NCBI RefSeq assembly: GCF_913774235.1
Contig: NZ_CAJYDW010000005.1
Location: 496,001-560,000 of the forward strand
Length of the DNA: 64,000 nt
Reading direction: 5' to 3'
Source of the DNA: an uncultured Pseudomonas sp.
GTDB taxonomy: Bacteria > Pseudomonadota > Gammaproteobacteria > Pseudomonadales > Pseudomonadaceae
The notes beneath the pieces are model-generated. The model searched no databases, was not told where the DNA came from, and was given only the letters and a program-made list of their open reading frames with translations. Below are positions 39,517 through 49,092 of this stretch, piece after piece; positions within the stretch are counted from its first letter, which is position 1; every line of letters begins with the position of its first letter. Both the position numbers and the translations under genes were made by a program.

Positions 39517-40596
39517 TCAGAGCTGGTCGAAGTCCAGGACCACCTTGTCGCTCAGGGGATAGGCCTGGCAGGACAGCACGTAGCCGGCCTTCACCTCGTA
39601 GTCTTCCAGGGCGAAGTTGCTGTCCATCTCCACTTCGCCTTCTATCACCCGGCACTTGCAGGTGGAGCACACTCCGGCCTTGCAGGAGTAGGGCAGTTCG
39701 GCGCCCTGGGCATTGCCGGCGTCCAGCACGCTGACGCTGTTGCGTGCCAACTCGAAGGACAGGGCGCGGCCGTCGCTGATCACGGTGATCTGGCTGGTCG
39801 CGGCACTGCCGGTCTGCGCGGCGGCCTGGCGGGCCTCGCGTTTCTCGCCACTGCCGGCGGCGGCGAAGAGTTCGAAATGGATGCGCTCGGCGGACAGGCC
39901 CTTGGCCTGGAGTTGGTCGCGCACCGTCTCGGTCATCGTCTGGGGACCGCAGATGAAAGCTGCGGTGAGGGAGGAGACGTCCAGCCAGCGGCTAAACAGT
40001 TGGGCGCATTTGTCGGCGTCGATGCGGCCGTTGTAGAGGTCCACGTCCTGCTGCTCGCGGCTGAAGACGAAGATCAGGTTCAGGCGCTGCAGATAACGAT
40101 TCTTCAGGTCTTCCAGTTGCTCGCGGAACATGGCGGCATTGCTGGATCGGTTGCCATAGAGCAGGGTGACGCGGCTGTGGGGTTCGGTTTCCAGGGTGGT
40201 CTTGACGATCGACAGGATCGGAGTGATGCCGCTACCGGCGGCCACCGCCAGGTAGTGCCCGTGCCGAGCGGGGTCCAGGGGCACCTGGAAGTGTCCCGCA
40301 GGCGGCATCACCTCGAGTTGGCCGCCGACCGCAAGCTGTTCATTGGCGTAGGTGGAGAAACGGCCGCCGTTGACCCTCTTGATGGCCACCCGCAGCTCGC
40401 CGTCGTTCACGCCGCTGCAGATCGAATAGGAGCGGCGCACCTCCTCGCCGTCGATTCGGGAGCGGATCACCAGGTGCTGCCCCTGGGTGAAGCGGAAACT
40501 TTCCTGCAGCTCGGCGGGGATCTCGAAGGCGATGGACACGGCTTCGCGGGTTTCGGGGCGGAGGTCGCGGATGGTCAGGCGATGGAATCGGCTCAT
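39517..40596 (-). CDS. paaE: Phenylacetyl-CoA epoxidase, reductase subunit
   Basis: PaaE (359 residues) passes electrons from NADPH through FAD and a 2Fe-2S centre to the PaaABC epoxidase. The FAD motif RRSYSICSGV, nucleotide-binding GSGITPILSIVKTTLE and C-terminal plant-type ferredoxin cysteines (CKAGVCSTCKCRV ... LSCQAYP) are all present. Last gene of the paaABCDE run. Confidence 0.95.
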   Translation of the reverse strand: MSRFHRLTIRDLRPETREAVSIAFEIPAELQESFRFTQGQHLVIRSRIDGEEVRRSYSICSGVNDGELRVAIKRVNGGRFSTYANEQLAVGGQLEVMPPAGHFQVPLDPARHGHYLAVAAGSGITPILSIVKTTLETEPHSRVTLLYGNRSSNAAMFREQLEDLKNRYLQRLNLIFVFSREQQDVDLYNGRIDADKCAQLFSRWLDVSSLTAAFICGPQTMTETVRDQLQAKGLSAERIHFELFAAAGSGEKREARQAAAQTGSAATSQITVISDGRALSFELARNSVSVLDAGNAQGAELPYSCKAGVCSTCKCRVIEGEVEMDSNFALEDYEVKAGYVLSCQAYPLSDKVVLDFDQL

Positions 40597-40621
40597 TGTT
40601 ATTCTCGCGCGGCAGCGCCGC

Positions 40622-41155
40622 TCAGATGCACTTGAAGTAGTCGAAGGGCTCGCGGCAATCGAGACAGCGATACAAGGCCTTGCAGGCCGTCGAACCGAAT
40701 TCGCTGAGCCGCTCGGTGTGCTGGCTGCCGCACTGCGGACAGTGCACGTCCGGCGCCTCGCCCAGCAGGCTGCGCTTGCTGCTGCTGTGGACCGGCGGCG
40801 CTATGCCGTACGCGCTCAACGCCTGGCGGCCTTCGTGGGTGATCCAGTCGGTGGTCCAGGCCGGGTCCAGGCGGCGTTCCAGACGCGGAGCGCAGAAGCC
40901 GGCCTGCTCCAGAGCGCGCTGGATGTCCTGCTCGATGACCTCGGTGGCGGGACAGCCCGAGTAGGTCGGGGTGACCACCACGTGCAGATGGCCTTCCTGC
41001 CAGTCCAGGTCGCGGACGATGCCCAGGTCGACCACGCTGATCACCGGCACCTCGGGGTCCATCACCGCGCCCAGCACCTGCCAGGCGTGACCGACATCGG
41101 CAGCGCCGCCGGCGCGGGCGCCACCATCGCTGGCGATCAGCTCACCAGGTCGCAT
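40622..41155 (-). CDS. paaD: Phenylacetyl-CoA epoxidase accessory protein PaaD
   Basis: PaaD (177 residues) is a MIP18/SufT-type iron-sulfur maturation factor for the epoxidase system. The DUF59 core has DPEVPVISVVDLGIVRDL and TYSGCPATEVIEQDI; the C-terminal zinc ribbon reads CPQCGSQHTERLSEFGS and CLDCREPFDYF. Start 41155 overlaps the end of paaC by 14 bases; the open frame further upstream lies inside paaC. Confidence 0.93.
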   Translation of the reverse strand: MRPGELIASDGGARAGGAADVGHAWQVLGAVMDPEVPVISVVDLGIVRDLDWQEGHLHVVVTPTYSGCPATEVIEQDIQRALEQAGFCAPRLERRLDPAWTTDWITHEGRQALSAYGIAPPVHSSSKRSLLGEAPDVHCPQCGSQHTERLSEFGSTACKALYRCLDCREPFDYFKCI

Positions 41156-41903
41156 CGGGATAGGCCCTTTGCAGGAATTGCATTTCCGCCAGCAGCGTCC
41201 CCAGGTGTTCGGTGTGCAGGCCGCGACGGCCACTCAGGTAGAAATGAACAGCCGGGGCGGGGACCGGCAGGGTCGCCCGGGCGAAGGTCTCCTCGACCTG
41301 GCTTTGCCAGGCGTGGGCGAGGTCGGTGGAGTCCGGCGCTATCCCGGCTTCGTGCAGGCGTTGTTCGAGGTCCTCGGCCTGGGTGATTTCGACGGTGAAA
41401 CGCCAGAGCAGGGGCAGGGCGGCCAGCATGCGTGCGTGGCTTTCCTCGGTGCCGTCGCCCAGACGTTCCACCCATTCGCCCGAGCGGCGCAGGTGATAGG
41501 TGACTTCCTTGACCGCCTTGGCGGCGATGGCTGCGATGCGCTGATCGCTGGAGCCGCTCAGGGCGCGCAGGGTCGGCAGGTGCCAGGCGTCGTAGAGGAA
41601 CTGCTTGGTCGTGGTCACGGCGTAGTCGCCGTTGGGTTGTTCGACCAGCAGCAGGTTGCGGAAGGCGCGCTCGTCACGGCGATAGGCCAGGTGGTCGGCA
41701 TCGCGTCCATCGGCGAGCAACTCGGCCGCGTACTCGTACCAGTTGCGCGCCTGGCCGACCAGGTCGAGGCCGACGTTCATCAGGGCCAGCTCTTCTTCCA
41801 GGGCGGGCGCCCGGCCGCACCATTCGCACAGGCGCTGACCCTGGATCAGGGCGCTGTCGGCCAGCAGCAGCAGGTATTCGACCTTGTCTTCATGAAGGGT
41901 CAT
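41142..41903 (-). CDS. paaC: Phenylacetyl-CoA epoxidase subunit PaaC
   Basis: PaaC (253 residues) is the structural ferritin-like partner of PaaA in the ring-epoxidising complex. Family blocks: LLADSALIQGQRLCEWCGRA and ELALMNVGLDLVGQARNWYE near the start, and RDERAFRNLLLVEQPNGDYA. It begins 10 bases after paaB ends and overlaps paaD. Confidence 0.95.
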   Translation of the reverse strand: MTLHEDKVEYLLLLADSALIQGQRLCEWCGRAPALEEELALMNVGLDLVGQARNWYEYAAELLADGRDADHLAYRRDERAFRNLLLVEQPNGDYAVTTTKQFLYDAWHLPTLRALSGSSDQRIAAIAAKAVKEVTYHLRRSGEWVERLGDGTEESHARMLAALPLLWRFTVEITQAEDLEQRLHEAGIAPDSTDLAHAWQSQVEETFARATLPVPAPAVHFYLSGRRGLHTEHLGTLLAEMQFLQRAYPDATW

Positions 41904-41913
41904 GGCGGGGCGC

Positions 41914-42195
41914 TCACATGTGACCGACTTCGGGGGGCAGCTCGTAGAAGCTGGCGTGCCGATAGACCTTGTCCTCGGCGGGATCGAAGAGCGGTTCCTT
42001 CTCGTCCGGCGAGGAGGCAGTGATCAGTGCCGAGGGCACCACCCAGAGGCTGACGCCTTCGTTGCGCCGGGTGTAGAGCTCGCGGGCGTTCTCGATGGCC
42101 ATGGCGGCGTCGACCGCATGGACGCTGCCCACGTGCTTGTGATTAAGACCGTGCTTACTGCGCACGAAGACTTCGAACAGGGTCCATTCGGCCAT
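41914..42195 (-). CDS. paaB: Phenylacetyl-CoA epoxidase subunit PaaB
   Basis: A small bridging subunit of 93 residues; WTLFEVFVRSKHGLNHKHVG and SLHA-like HAVDAAMAIENARELYTRR match PaaB closely. It links PaaAC heterotetramers. Lies between paaA and paaC. Confidence 0.95.
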   Translation of the reverse strand: MAEWTLFEVFVRSKHGLNHKHVGSVHAVDAAMAIENARELYTRRNEGVSLWVVPSALITASSPDEKEPLFDPAEDKVYRHASFYELPPEVGHM

Positions 42196-42214
42196 GGGGG
42201 GGGCTCTCCTAGGA

Positions 42215-43204
42215 TCAGGCGGCGGTGCGTCGTTGTTGTTTGCGGGCGTGAGCGACCGCGGCTGCGCGGACCCAGGCTCCGCCTTCGATGGCGTTGCGGC
42301 GGGTGGCCAGGCGCTCGGCGTTGCATGGGCCGTTGCCCTTGAGCACCTCGTAGAACTCCTCCCACTGGATGGCGCCGAAGTCGTAGTGACCGCGCTCGGG
42401 GTTCCACTTCAATTCCGGATCCGGCGCGGTGCAGCCGAGCAATTCCAGCTGCGGCACGGTCTGGTCGATAAAGCGCTGACGGAGGTCATCGTTGCTCTGC
42501 CGCTTGATCTTCCAGGCCAGCGACTGGGCGCTGTTGGGCGAGTGTTCGTCGCTCGGCCCGAACATCATCAGTGCCGGCCACCAGAGGCGGTTGATGGCGT
42601 CCTGCACCATGGCCTTCTGGGCCTGGTTGCCGTGGCGCATCAGGGTCAGCAGCAGCTCGTAGCCCTGGCGCTGGTGGAAGCTCTCTTCCTTGCAGATGCG
42701 GATCATGGCGCGCGAGTAGGGGCCATAGGAGGTCCGTTGCAGCACCACCTGGTTGACGATGGCGGCACCGTCCACCAGCCAGCCCACGGCGCCCATGTCG
42801 GCCCAGTTCAGCGTCGGGTAATTGAAGATGCTGGAGTACTTGGCCATGCCGGCATGCAGCTTGGCGATCTCTTCGTCGCGATCGGCGCCCAGGGTCTCCA
42901 TGGCGCTGTACAGGTACAGGCCGTGGCCGGCTTCGTCCTGGATCTTGGCCATCAACTGCAGCTTGCGCTTGAGCGTCGGTGCCCGGGTCACCCAGTTGCC
43001 TTCGGGCAGCATGCCGACGATCTCCGAATGGGCGTGCTGGGAGATCTGCCGGATCAGCGTCTGGCGATAGGCGGCGGGCATCCAGTTCTTGGCTTCGATC
43101 TTGATCTCGTCGTCGATCTTCTGCTGGAAGGCACGTTCTTCGGGGGACATGTCGTCGAGCGACTTGATGCCAGAAGTGCCGGTTTCGACCAGTTGCGCGT
43201 ACAT
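42215..43204 (-). CDS. paaA: Phenylacetyl-CoA epoxidase catalytic subunit PaaA
   Basis: PaaA (329 residues) is the di-iron catalytic subunit that converts phenylacetyl-CoA to the 1,2-epoxide. The carboxylate/histidine ligands sit in [20 protein letters not shown] and [15 protein letters not shown]. Start 43204 (MYAQLVETG) matches the family; the longer frame to 43279 would cover the promoter and the candidate operator. First gene of paaABCDE-Z. Confidence 0.96.
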   Translation of the reverse strand: MYAQLVETGTSGIKSLDDMSPEERAFQQKIDDEIKIEAKNWMPAAYRQTLIRQISQHAHSEIVGMLPEGNWVTRAPTLKRKLQLMAKIQDEAGHGLYLYSAMETLGADRDEEIAKLHAGMAKYSSIFNYPTLNWADMGAVGWLVDGAAIVNQVVLQRTSYGPYSRAMIRICKEESFHQRQGYELLLTLMRHGNQAQKAMVQDAINRLWWPALMMFGPSDEHSPNSAQSLAWKIKRQSNDDLRQRFIDQTVPQLELLGCTAPDPELKWNPERGHYDFGAIQWEEFYEVLKGNGPCNAERLATRRNAIEGGAWVRAAAVAHARKQQRRTAA

Positions 43205-43518
43205 GGGGTGTCTCCCGTCCGAGTAGTGGGAAAGGCGTTCTGTAGTGGTAGTTCTAAATGATACATAAAATAGCGTCAAGATAAGTTTTAATGTGTCGTA
43301 AATTTTTGGTAGGGCCTGCTGCTGGCTATCCGCCGGATGGGCGTGGCTCTACTTAAACGGATTTTTTGCCGATTTTTGCGGGGATACGCACGAGCGGCAG
43401 GATCGCGAGTTCCCTCGGCCTGTTTCGATAAGGATACTAAGATGGCTTTAAGACTGTTTATACCTGTAGCGCTTTTCGGCGAACGCGGGCGCGCGGAGGT
43501 CGGGCGTATCTCGGGCTT
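43205..43518 (-). promoter_or_regulatory. paaA control region with candidate PaaX operator
   Basis: This 314-base AT-richer gap between the paaK stop and the paaA start holds no gene. TGATAC (43259-43264) and TGTGTC (43292-43297) lie 27 bases apart, 55-93 bases before paaA. The same pair at 26 bases occurs at 49983-50020 and, as TGATAC/TGATAC, at 50139-50176. Shared only by paa control regions in this window, so binding by PaaX is the natural inference. Confidence 0.55.
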
Positions 43519-44838
43519 TCAGGCCTGCTTGCGGCGGTCGTAGACGTGGCAGGCCTTGCCTTCCGAGCGCTTGAGGCTTTGGCAGGGTAGCAACTGGATC
43601 TTGGCGCTGATGCCGATATGAGTCTTGATCCGGCGTCCCAGCTCCTGGGCGATCTGCTGCTGTTGCTCGGGTGCCAGGTGCTGGAGTTCCGGCTTGAGCT
43701 CCACGTGTACGTCGAGGCTGTCCAGGTTGCCCTGGCGTGACAGATGGATCTCGTAGACCTCGGCCAGGGAGCCCAACTTCACTACCTGTTCCTCGATCTG
43801 CGTCGGGAAGACGTTCACGCCGCGGATGATCAGCATGTCGTCGCTGCGCCCGGTGATCTTGTCGATGCGGCGCATGGGACGCGCGGTGCCCGGCAGCAGT
43901 CGGGTCAGGTCGCGGGTGCGGTAGCGGATCATCGGTAGCGCTTCCTTGGACAGGGAAGTGAACACCAGCTCGCCGTATTCGCCGTCTGGCAGCACCGCCC
44001 CGGTGAGTGGATCGATGATTTCCGGATAGAAATGATCTTCCCACACCGTCGGGCCATCCTTGGTCTCGGCGCACTCCATGGCCACGCCGGGTCCCATGAT
44101 CTCGGACAGGCCATAGATGTCGAGGGCCTCGATGCCCAGCCGGGTTTCCACGGCGCGGCGCAGTTCGGCGGTCCAGGGTTCGGCGCCGAAGATGCCCAGG
44201 CGCAGCCGCAGGTCGTACGGATTGATGCCCTGGCGCTCGATCTCGTCGGCCAGGTTGAGCATGTAGGAGGGGGTGACCATGATGATGTCGGGCTGGAAGT
44301 CGCGGATCAGCTGGACCTGTTTCTCGGTCTGGCCGCCGGACATGGGGATGACCGTGCAGCCCAGCCGCTCGGCCCCATAATGGGCACCCAGGCCACCGGT
44401 GAACAGGCCATAGCCGTAGGCGATATGTACCTTGTCCCCCTTGCGTCCGCCGGCGGCGCGGATCGAGCGGGCCACGACGCCGGCCCAGGTGTCTATGTCG
44501 TTCTGGGTGTAGCCGACCACTGTGGGTTTGCCGGTGGTGCCGCTGGAGGCGTGCAGCCGGACGATCTCGCTCTGGGGGACGGCGAACATGCCATAGGGGT
44601 AGTTGTCGCGCAGATCGCTCTTGCCGGTGAAGGGAAAGCGGCCCAGGTCATCGAGGGAGCGCAGATCGTCCGGGTGAACTTGGGCGGCGTCGAAGCGCTG
44701 GCGGTAGAGCGAGACGTTGTCGTAGGCGTGTTTCAGGCTCCAGCGCAGACGCTCCAGTTGGTGCTGGCGCAGGGCGTCGATGCTGGCGGTCTCGAGGGGG
44801 TCGAGCAGGGCACGGTCCGCGTCGAAATGCATGTTCAT
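43519..44838 (-). CDS. paaK: Phenylacetate-CoA ligase
   Basis: PaaK (439 residues) activates phenylacetate to its CoA ester with ATP, the entry step of the pathway. The AMP-forming ligase P-loop is RLHASSGTTGKPTVVGYT; IYGLSEIMGPGVAMEC and the hinge region RSDDMLIIRGVNVFPTQIEE are conserved. Length is normal. It is separated from paaJ by a 165-bp palindromic element, so it may not share all transcripts with paaFGHIJ. Confidence 0.96.
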   Translation of the reverse strand: MNMHFDADRALLDPLETASIDALRQHQLERLRWSLKHAYDNVSLYRQRFDAAQVHPDDLRSLDDLGRFPFTGKSDLRDNYPYGMFAVPQSEIVRLHASSGTTGKPTVVGYTQNDIDTWAGVVARSIRAAGGRKGDKVHIAYGYGLFTGGLGAHYGAERLGCTVIPMSGGQTEKQVQLIRDFQPDIIMVTPSYMLNLADEIERQGINPYDLRLRLGIFGAEPWTAELRRAVETRLGIEALDIYGLSEIMGPGVAMECAETKDGPTVWEDHFYPEIIDPLTGAVLPDGEYGELVFTSLSKEALPMIRYRTRDLTRLLPGTARPMRRIDKITGRSDDMLIIRGVNVFPTQIEEQVVKLGSLAEVYEIHLSRQGNLDSLDVHVELKPELQHLAPEQQQQIAQELGRRIKTHIGISAKIQLLPCQSLKRSEGKACHVYDRRKQA

Positions 44839-44906
44839 GGCGTCACTCGATTGTTGTTGTGAGTCGTCTACCAGAGCGTGACCGGGTGGGGCGCCACCCG
44901 GCGTTT

Positions 44907-45071
44907 CCTAGGCTCTGTACGAAAAATGCCTGCGCTTGGTGATGCTTCGTTGAAAAAGGCCTGGATCGCCAGCCCGGTCGCAATGCTCATTTACCGCTCG
45001 TAAACTCCGCTTCCTCAGCCTTTTTCGCCTCGCCTGACCTTCGCTCGGCGATTTTTCGTACAGAACCTAGG
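44907..45071. repeat. Palindromic element, copy B (shared-core family)
   Basis: A 165-bp imperfect palindrome between paaJ and paaK. Termini CCTAGGCTCTGTACG and CGTACAGAACCTAGG pair with one mismatch and extend into GAAAAAT/ATTTTTC; internal arms GAAAAAGGC/GCCTTTTTC also pair. The apex core (44980-45014) equals that of copy A except for one base in the loop region. The outer arms are unrelated to those of copies A and C. Confidence 0.8.
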
Positions 45072-45098
45072 TGTACCGATACGGCGCTGTCACCGCGG

Positions 45099-46307
45099 CT
45101 AAGGCAAGCGTTCGATGACCAGCGCTATGCCCTGGCCGACGCCGATGCACATAGTGCACAGGGCGTAGCGGCCATTGATCTCCTCCAGCTCGTGCAGGGC
45201 GGTGGTGACCAGGCGCGCGCCACTCATGCCCAGCGGGTGGCCGAGGGCGATGGCACCACCGTTGGGATTGACCCGGGGATCGTCGTCCGCCAGGCCCAGC
45301 TCTCGGAGTACCGCCAGGCCCTGGGCTGCGAAGGCCTCGTTGAGTTCGATCACGTCCAGGTCGGCCAGGCGCAGGCCGGTGAGTTCCAACACCTTGAGCG
45401 TGGCCGGCAGCGGACCCATGCCCATGATGCGCGGTTCGACCCCGGCGGTGGCCATGCCCAGGACCCGGGCCCGTGGTCGCAGGCCGTGGCGGGCGGCGGC
45501 GACGCGATTGGCCAGCAGCAGCGCGCAGGCGCCGTCATTGACCCCCGAGGCATTGCCGGCGGTGACGCTGCCGCCCTGGCGGAATGGGGTCCCCAGGCGA
45601 GCTAGCTGTTCAGGGGTGGTGTCGGGGCGCAGATGCTCGTCCTGGGTGACCAGCCGCGGCTCACCCTTGCGCTGCGGCAGGCTCACCGGCACGATCTCCC
45701 GTGCCAGGCGCCCGCGGGCCTGGGCGGCGGCGGCCTTCTGCTGGCTGCGCAGGGCGAAGGCATCCTGGTCCGCGCGGGAGATGCCGAACTGGGCGGCCAC
45801 GTTCTCCGCCGTCTCCGGCATGGAGTCGGTACCGAAGTCGGCGGCCAGCGCCGGATTGATGAAGCGCCAGCCGATGGTGGTATCGAACATCTCGGCGCGG
45901 CGGTCGAAGGCGCTCTCGGCCTTGCCCATCACGAAGGGCGCTCGCGACATGGATTCCACGCCGCCGGCCAGCATCAACTCGGCTTCGCCGCAGCGCAGAG
46001 CACGTGCCGCAGTGCCGACGGCATCCAGGCCCGAACCGCAGAGCCGGTTGAGGGTGGTGCCTGGCACCGTGACCGGCAGTCCGGCCAGCAGGGCCGCCAT
46101 CCGCGCCACGTTGCGGTTGTCTTCACCGGCCTGGTTGGCGCAGCCGAGGATGACATCGTCGATGGCGTTCCAGTCCAGTCCGGGATGACGCTCGCGCAGC
46201 GCCCGCAGGGGGATGGCGGCGAGGTCGTCGGCACGCACGCTGGAAAGGGCGCCGGCATAGCGTCCCACCGGGGTACGCAGGGCGTCGATGATCAAGGCGT
46301 CAGTCAT
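45099..46307 (-). CDS. paaJ: 3-oxoadipyl-CoA / 3-oxo-5,6-dehydrosuberyl-CoA thiolase
   Basis: A thiolase of 402 residues. The nucleophile Cys90 is in LNRLCGSGLDAVG, a conserved His is in GGAIALGHPLGMSGARL, and the second cysteine is in LCTMCIGVGQGIALVIE. It splits two pathway intermediates, releasing acetyl-CoA and finally succinyl-CoA. The start overlaps the end of paaI by eight bases. Confidence 0.95.
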   Translation of the reverse strand: MTDALIIDALRTPVGRYAGALSSVRADDLAAIPLRALRERHPGLDWNAIDDVILGCANQAGEDNRNVARMAALLAGLPVTVPGTTLNRLCGSGLDAVGTAARALRCGEAELMLAGGVESMSRAPFVMGKAESAFDRRAEMFDTTIGWRFINPALAADFGTDSMPETAENVAAQFGISRADQDAFALRSQQKAAAAQARGRLAREIVPVSLPQRKGEPRLVTQDEHLRPDTTPEQLARLGTPFRQGGSVTAGNASGVNDGACALLLANRVAAARHGLRPRARVLGMATAGVEPRIMGMGPLPATLKVLELTGLRLADLDVIELNEAFAAQGLAVLRELGLADDDPRVNPNGGAIALGHPLGMSGARLVTTALHELEEINGRYALCTMCIGVGQGIALVIERLP

Positions 46308-46749
46308 CTAGGGTCTCCTGTGCCAGCACCGGGCCGTGCACCTTGTAGGATCTACCGCGGAACAGGGCGATCAGTTGGCCCTGCTGGTTTTCGATACGCA
46401 CGTCGTACAGGCCGGTCCGACCGCGACGACTCTGTTCGCTGGCGCTGGCCACCAGCTCATCGCCCGGAAAGGCCGGCGCGATGAAATCGATGCTGCAACC
46501 GCTGGCCACTGTCGCTTCGTCATAGCTGTTGCAGGCGACGGCGAAGGCCGAGTCGGCGAGGGCGAAGAGCAGGCCGCCGTGGCAGGTGTTGTAGCCCTGC
46601 AGATGGTCCACCGTGACCAGCATGGCCAGGCTCGCGCTGCCGGGGGCGGCGTCGAGCAGCCGCATGCCCAGCTTGCGCGACGCGCGATCCCGGCTGAGCA
46701 GGGTCTGGGCGCAGGCTTCGGCCAGCGCGGCGGGTGTCGAGTCAGGCAT
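46300..46749 (-). CDS. paaI: Hotdog-fold acyl-CoA thioesterase PaaI
   Basis: PaaI (149 residues) hydrolyses ring-hydroxylated phenylacetyl-CoA esters and so rescues CoA from dead-end products. The hotdog active-site block CHGGLLFALADSAFAVACN contains the catalytic Asp. Start 46749 (MPDSTPAAL) overlaps the paaH end by eight bases; the longer open frame lies inside paaH. Confidence 0.93.
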   Translation of the reverse strand: MPDSTPAALAEACAQTLLSRDRASRKLGMRLLDAAPGSASLAMLVTVDHLQGYNTCHGGLLFALADSAFAVACNSYDEATVASGCSIDFIAPAFPGDELVASASEQSRRGRTGLYDVRIENQQGQLIALFRGRSYKVHGPVLAQETLDD

Positions 46750-48259
46750 GCAGGCATCTCCCTTCGGCCTGGGCGCGGCGCAGCAGCAGGGAGGGGCGAT
46801 AACGCTCCTCGCCGTAACTGCGCTGCAGGTTTTCCAGGGTGGCGAGAACGTGGCCCACGCCGATGGCATCGGCCCAGGCCAGGGGGCCCTGGGGATAATT
46901 GACGCCGGCGCAGAGGGCCAGGTCCACGTCCGCCGCCGAGGCGACCTGGTGCAGCACGGCATCGGCCGCCTCGTTGGCCAGCATGACCACGGTGCGCAGC
47001 ACCGGCAGGCCCGGCAGGTCGGCGATGGGCGTTACCTGGAAGCCAGCGCCCTGCAGCAGGGCGATCGCCTGGTCCAGGGCGGCAGGGGGGGTGTCCGCCG
47101 CCCAACTTATGGCTAGGCGGGTAGCCGAGCCGTAGTCCAGTGCAAGATCGAAGAGCACCAGGTTGCGCAGGCCGGTCTGGCGGGCGCGCTCGCTGGCCAG
47201 GCGTCCGTCGCTCAGGGCCAGGATCGCATCGCCGACGCGCAACAGACCGCTGCCTGCACGGGCGGTGACGGGGATGCCGGCTGCCAGCAGGCGCGGGACC
47301 AATGCCTGGGCGACGCCGAGTTCGCCTTCCACCACCACGGCTTCGCAGCGGGCGGCGCTGGTCAGCTCGACCGGCGTAGGGCGGTCAGCGCCCTCGGCAT
47401 AGTCGTAGAAGCCGCGGCCACTCTTGCGCCCCAGGCGTCCGGCGTCGACCAGTTCTTTCTGGATCAGCGACGGCTGAAAGCGCGGATCGCCATGGTAGGC
47501 CTCGAAAACGGAGCAGGTGACCGCGTAGTTGACGTCATGGCCGATCAGGTCGGTCAGTTCGAAGGCGCCCATGCGGAAGCCACCGGCGTCGCGCAGCACG
47601 GCGTCCAGCGAGGCGCAGTCGGCGGCACCTTCCTGCAGCATTCGCAGGCTTTCGGCGTAGAAGGGGCGGGCGACGCGGTTGACGATGAAGCCGGGGGTGG
47701 AGCGGGTCCGTACCGGACGCTTGCCCCATTGCCGGGCCGTCGCCAGCAGCGTCTCGATCAGGGCGGGGGGCGTAGCCAGGCCACTGACCACCTCGACCAG
47801 CGCCATCAGCGGCGCAGGGTTGAAGAAATGCAGGCCGATCACCCGCTCCGGTCGTACAAGACCGGCGGCCAGGGCGGTGATGGACAGCGAGGAGGTGTTG
47901 CTGGCCAGGATGCAGTCAGGACTGCAGACGGCCTCCAGCTGGGCGAACAGCTCGCGTTTGATCGCCAGGCTCTCGACGATGGCCTCGATGACCAGCTGCG
48001 CATCGGCGAGGGCCGCCAGGGCGTCGGCCGGCTGCAGGCGGGCGACGATGGCCTGGCGCTGGGTAGCGTCCAGTTTGCCCTTTGCTACCAGGCGGTCGAG
48101 TTGCTGCGTGATGCCGGCGACGGCCTGGGCGGCGGCGCCCGGGCGGTTATCGTAGAGCTGCACGGGATGGCCGGCCTGGGCGGCGACCTGGGCGATACCG
48201 GCACCCATGGCGCCGGCGCCGATCACGGCGACCGCGGCGGTGTGGGGGAGCGCGGTCAT
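46742..48259 (-). CDS. paaH: 3-hydroxyacyl-CoA dehydrogenase PaaH
   Basis: PaaH (505 residues) oxidises 3-hydroxyadipyl-CoA to 3-oxoadipyl-CoA with NAD. The nucleotide motif VIGAGAMGAGIAQVAAQAG is near the start, the catalytic His region is GLHFFNPAPLMALVEVV, and a second, partly duplicated C-terminal domain follows (KSGRGFYDYA onward), which explains the length. Start 48259 is adjacent to the paaG stop. Confidence 0.94.
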   Translation of the reverse strand: MTALPHTAAVAVIGAGAMGAGIAQVAAQAGHPVQLYDNRPGAAAQAVAGITQQLDRLVAKGKLDATQRQAIVARLQPADALAALADAQLVIEAIVESLAIKRELFAQLEAVCSPDCILASNTSSLSITALAAGLVRPERVIGLHFFNPAPLMALVEVVSGLATPPALIETLLATARQWGKRPVRTRSTPGFIVNRVARPFYAESLRMLQEGAADCASLDAVLRDAGGFRMGAFELTDLIGHDVNYAVTCSVFEAYHGDPRFQPSLIQKELVDAGRLGRKSGRGFYDYAEGADRPTPVELTSAARCEAVVVEGELGVAQALVPRLLAAGIPVTARAGSGLLRVGDAILALSDGRLASERARQTGLRNLVLFDLALDYGSATRLAISWAADTPPAALDQAIALLQGAGFQVTPIADLPGLPVLRTVVMLANEAADAVLHQVASAADVDLALCAGVNYPQGPLAWADAIGVGHVLATLENLQRSYGEERYRPSLLLRRAQAEGRCLHA

Positions 48260-48260
48260 C

Positions 48261-49052
48261 TCAGCGGCCCTTGAAGGTAGGGGTGCGTTTGGCCATGAAG
48301 GCGCTGACACCTTCCCGATAGTCGTCGCTGCGCCCGGCCAGGCGCTGCAGGTCTCGCTCCAGCTCCAGCTGCTCGTCGAAGCTGTGATCGAAGCTGGCGT
48401 TCAGGCTGCGCTTGATCAATGCGAGCCCGTAGGTGGGCTGGGTCGCCAAGTGACGTGCCAGTTTGAGCGCTTCTTCCCGCAGTTCGGCATCCTCCACCAC
48501 GCGATAGATCAGTCCCCAGTCGGCGGCCTGTTCGGCGGAAAGCCGCTCCCCCAGCAGTGCCAGGGCCTTGGCCCGCGCCATGCCGACCAGGCGCGGCAGT
48601 GTCCAGGTACCGCCCGAATCGGGAATCAGCCCGATCTTGCAGAAGGCCTGGATGAAGCTCGCCGAGCGTGCCGCCAGTACCAGGTCGCAGGCCAGCGGGA
48701 TGTTCGCCCCGGCGCCCGCGGCGACACCGTTCACTGCGCAGATCACCGGCATCGGCAGGTCACGCAAGGTGCGGATCAGGGGGTTGTAGTAGGTCTCGAT
48801 GGAGGCGCCAAGGTCGGGCATCGCCGCATCGGGGGCGACGTTGCGATCGGACAGGTCCTGGCCGGCGCAGAAGCCGCGCCCTTCGCCGGTCAGCAGCAGC
48901 ACCCGCACCTCGGGGGTCTGGCGTACCTGCTTGAGGGCCTCGCGCAGCTCCAGATGCATCTGCGGATTGAAACTGTTGAGCTGCTCCGGTCGGTTCAGGC
49001 TGAGCAGCGCAACGCCGTCTTCGATGGAGAACAGCAGGTGTTCGAAGGTCAT
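48261..49052 (-). CDS. paaG: 1,2-epoxyphenylacetyl-CoA isomerase
   Basis: PaaG (263 residues) is a crotonase-fold isomerase that turns the ring epoxide into oxepin-CoA. Oxyanion-hole regions are GEGRGFCAGQDLSDRN and NGVAAGAGANIPLACDLV; the acidic residue of the family lies in ARSASFIQAFCKIGLIPDSG. Start 49052 is chosen by family alignment (MTFEHLLFSIEDGVALLSLN). It lies one base beyond paaH. Confidence 0.94.
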   Translation of the reverse strand: MTFEHLLFSIEDGVALLSLNRPEQLNSFNPQMHLELREALKQVRQTPEVRVLLLTGEGRGFCAGQDLSDRNVAPDAAMPDLGASIETYYNPLIRTLRDLPMPVICAVNGVAAGAGANIPLACDLVLAARSASFIQAFCKIGLIPDSGGTWTLPRLVGMARAKALALLGERLSAEQAADWGLIYRVVEDAELREEALKLARHLATQPTYGLALIKRSLNASFDHSFDEQLELERDLQRLAGRSDDYREGVSAFMAKRTPTFKGR

Positions 49053-49092
49053 GGGGCTCGCTCCAGGGGGAAGGCAGAGGGCTAGGCAGGGC

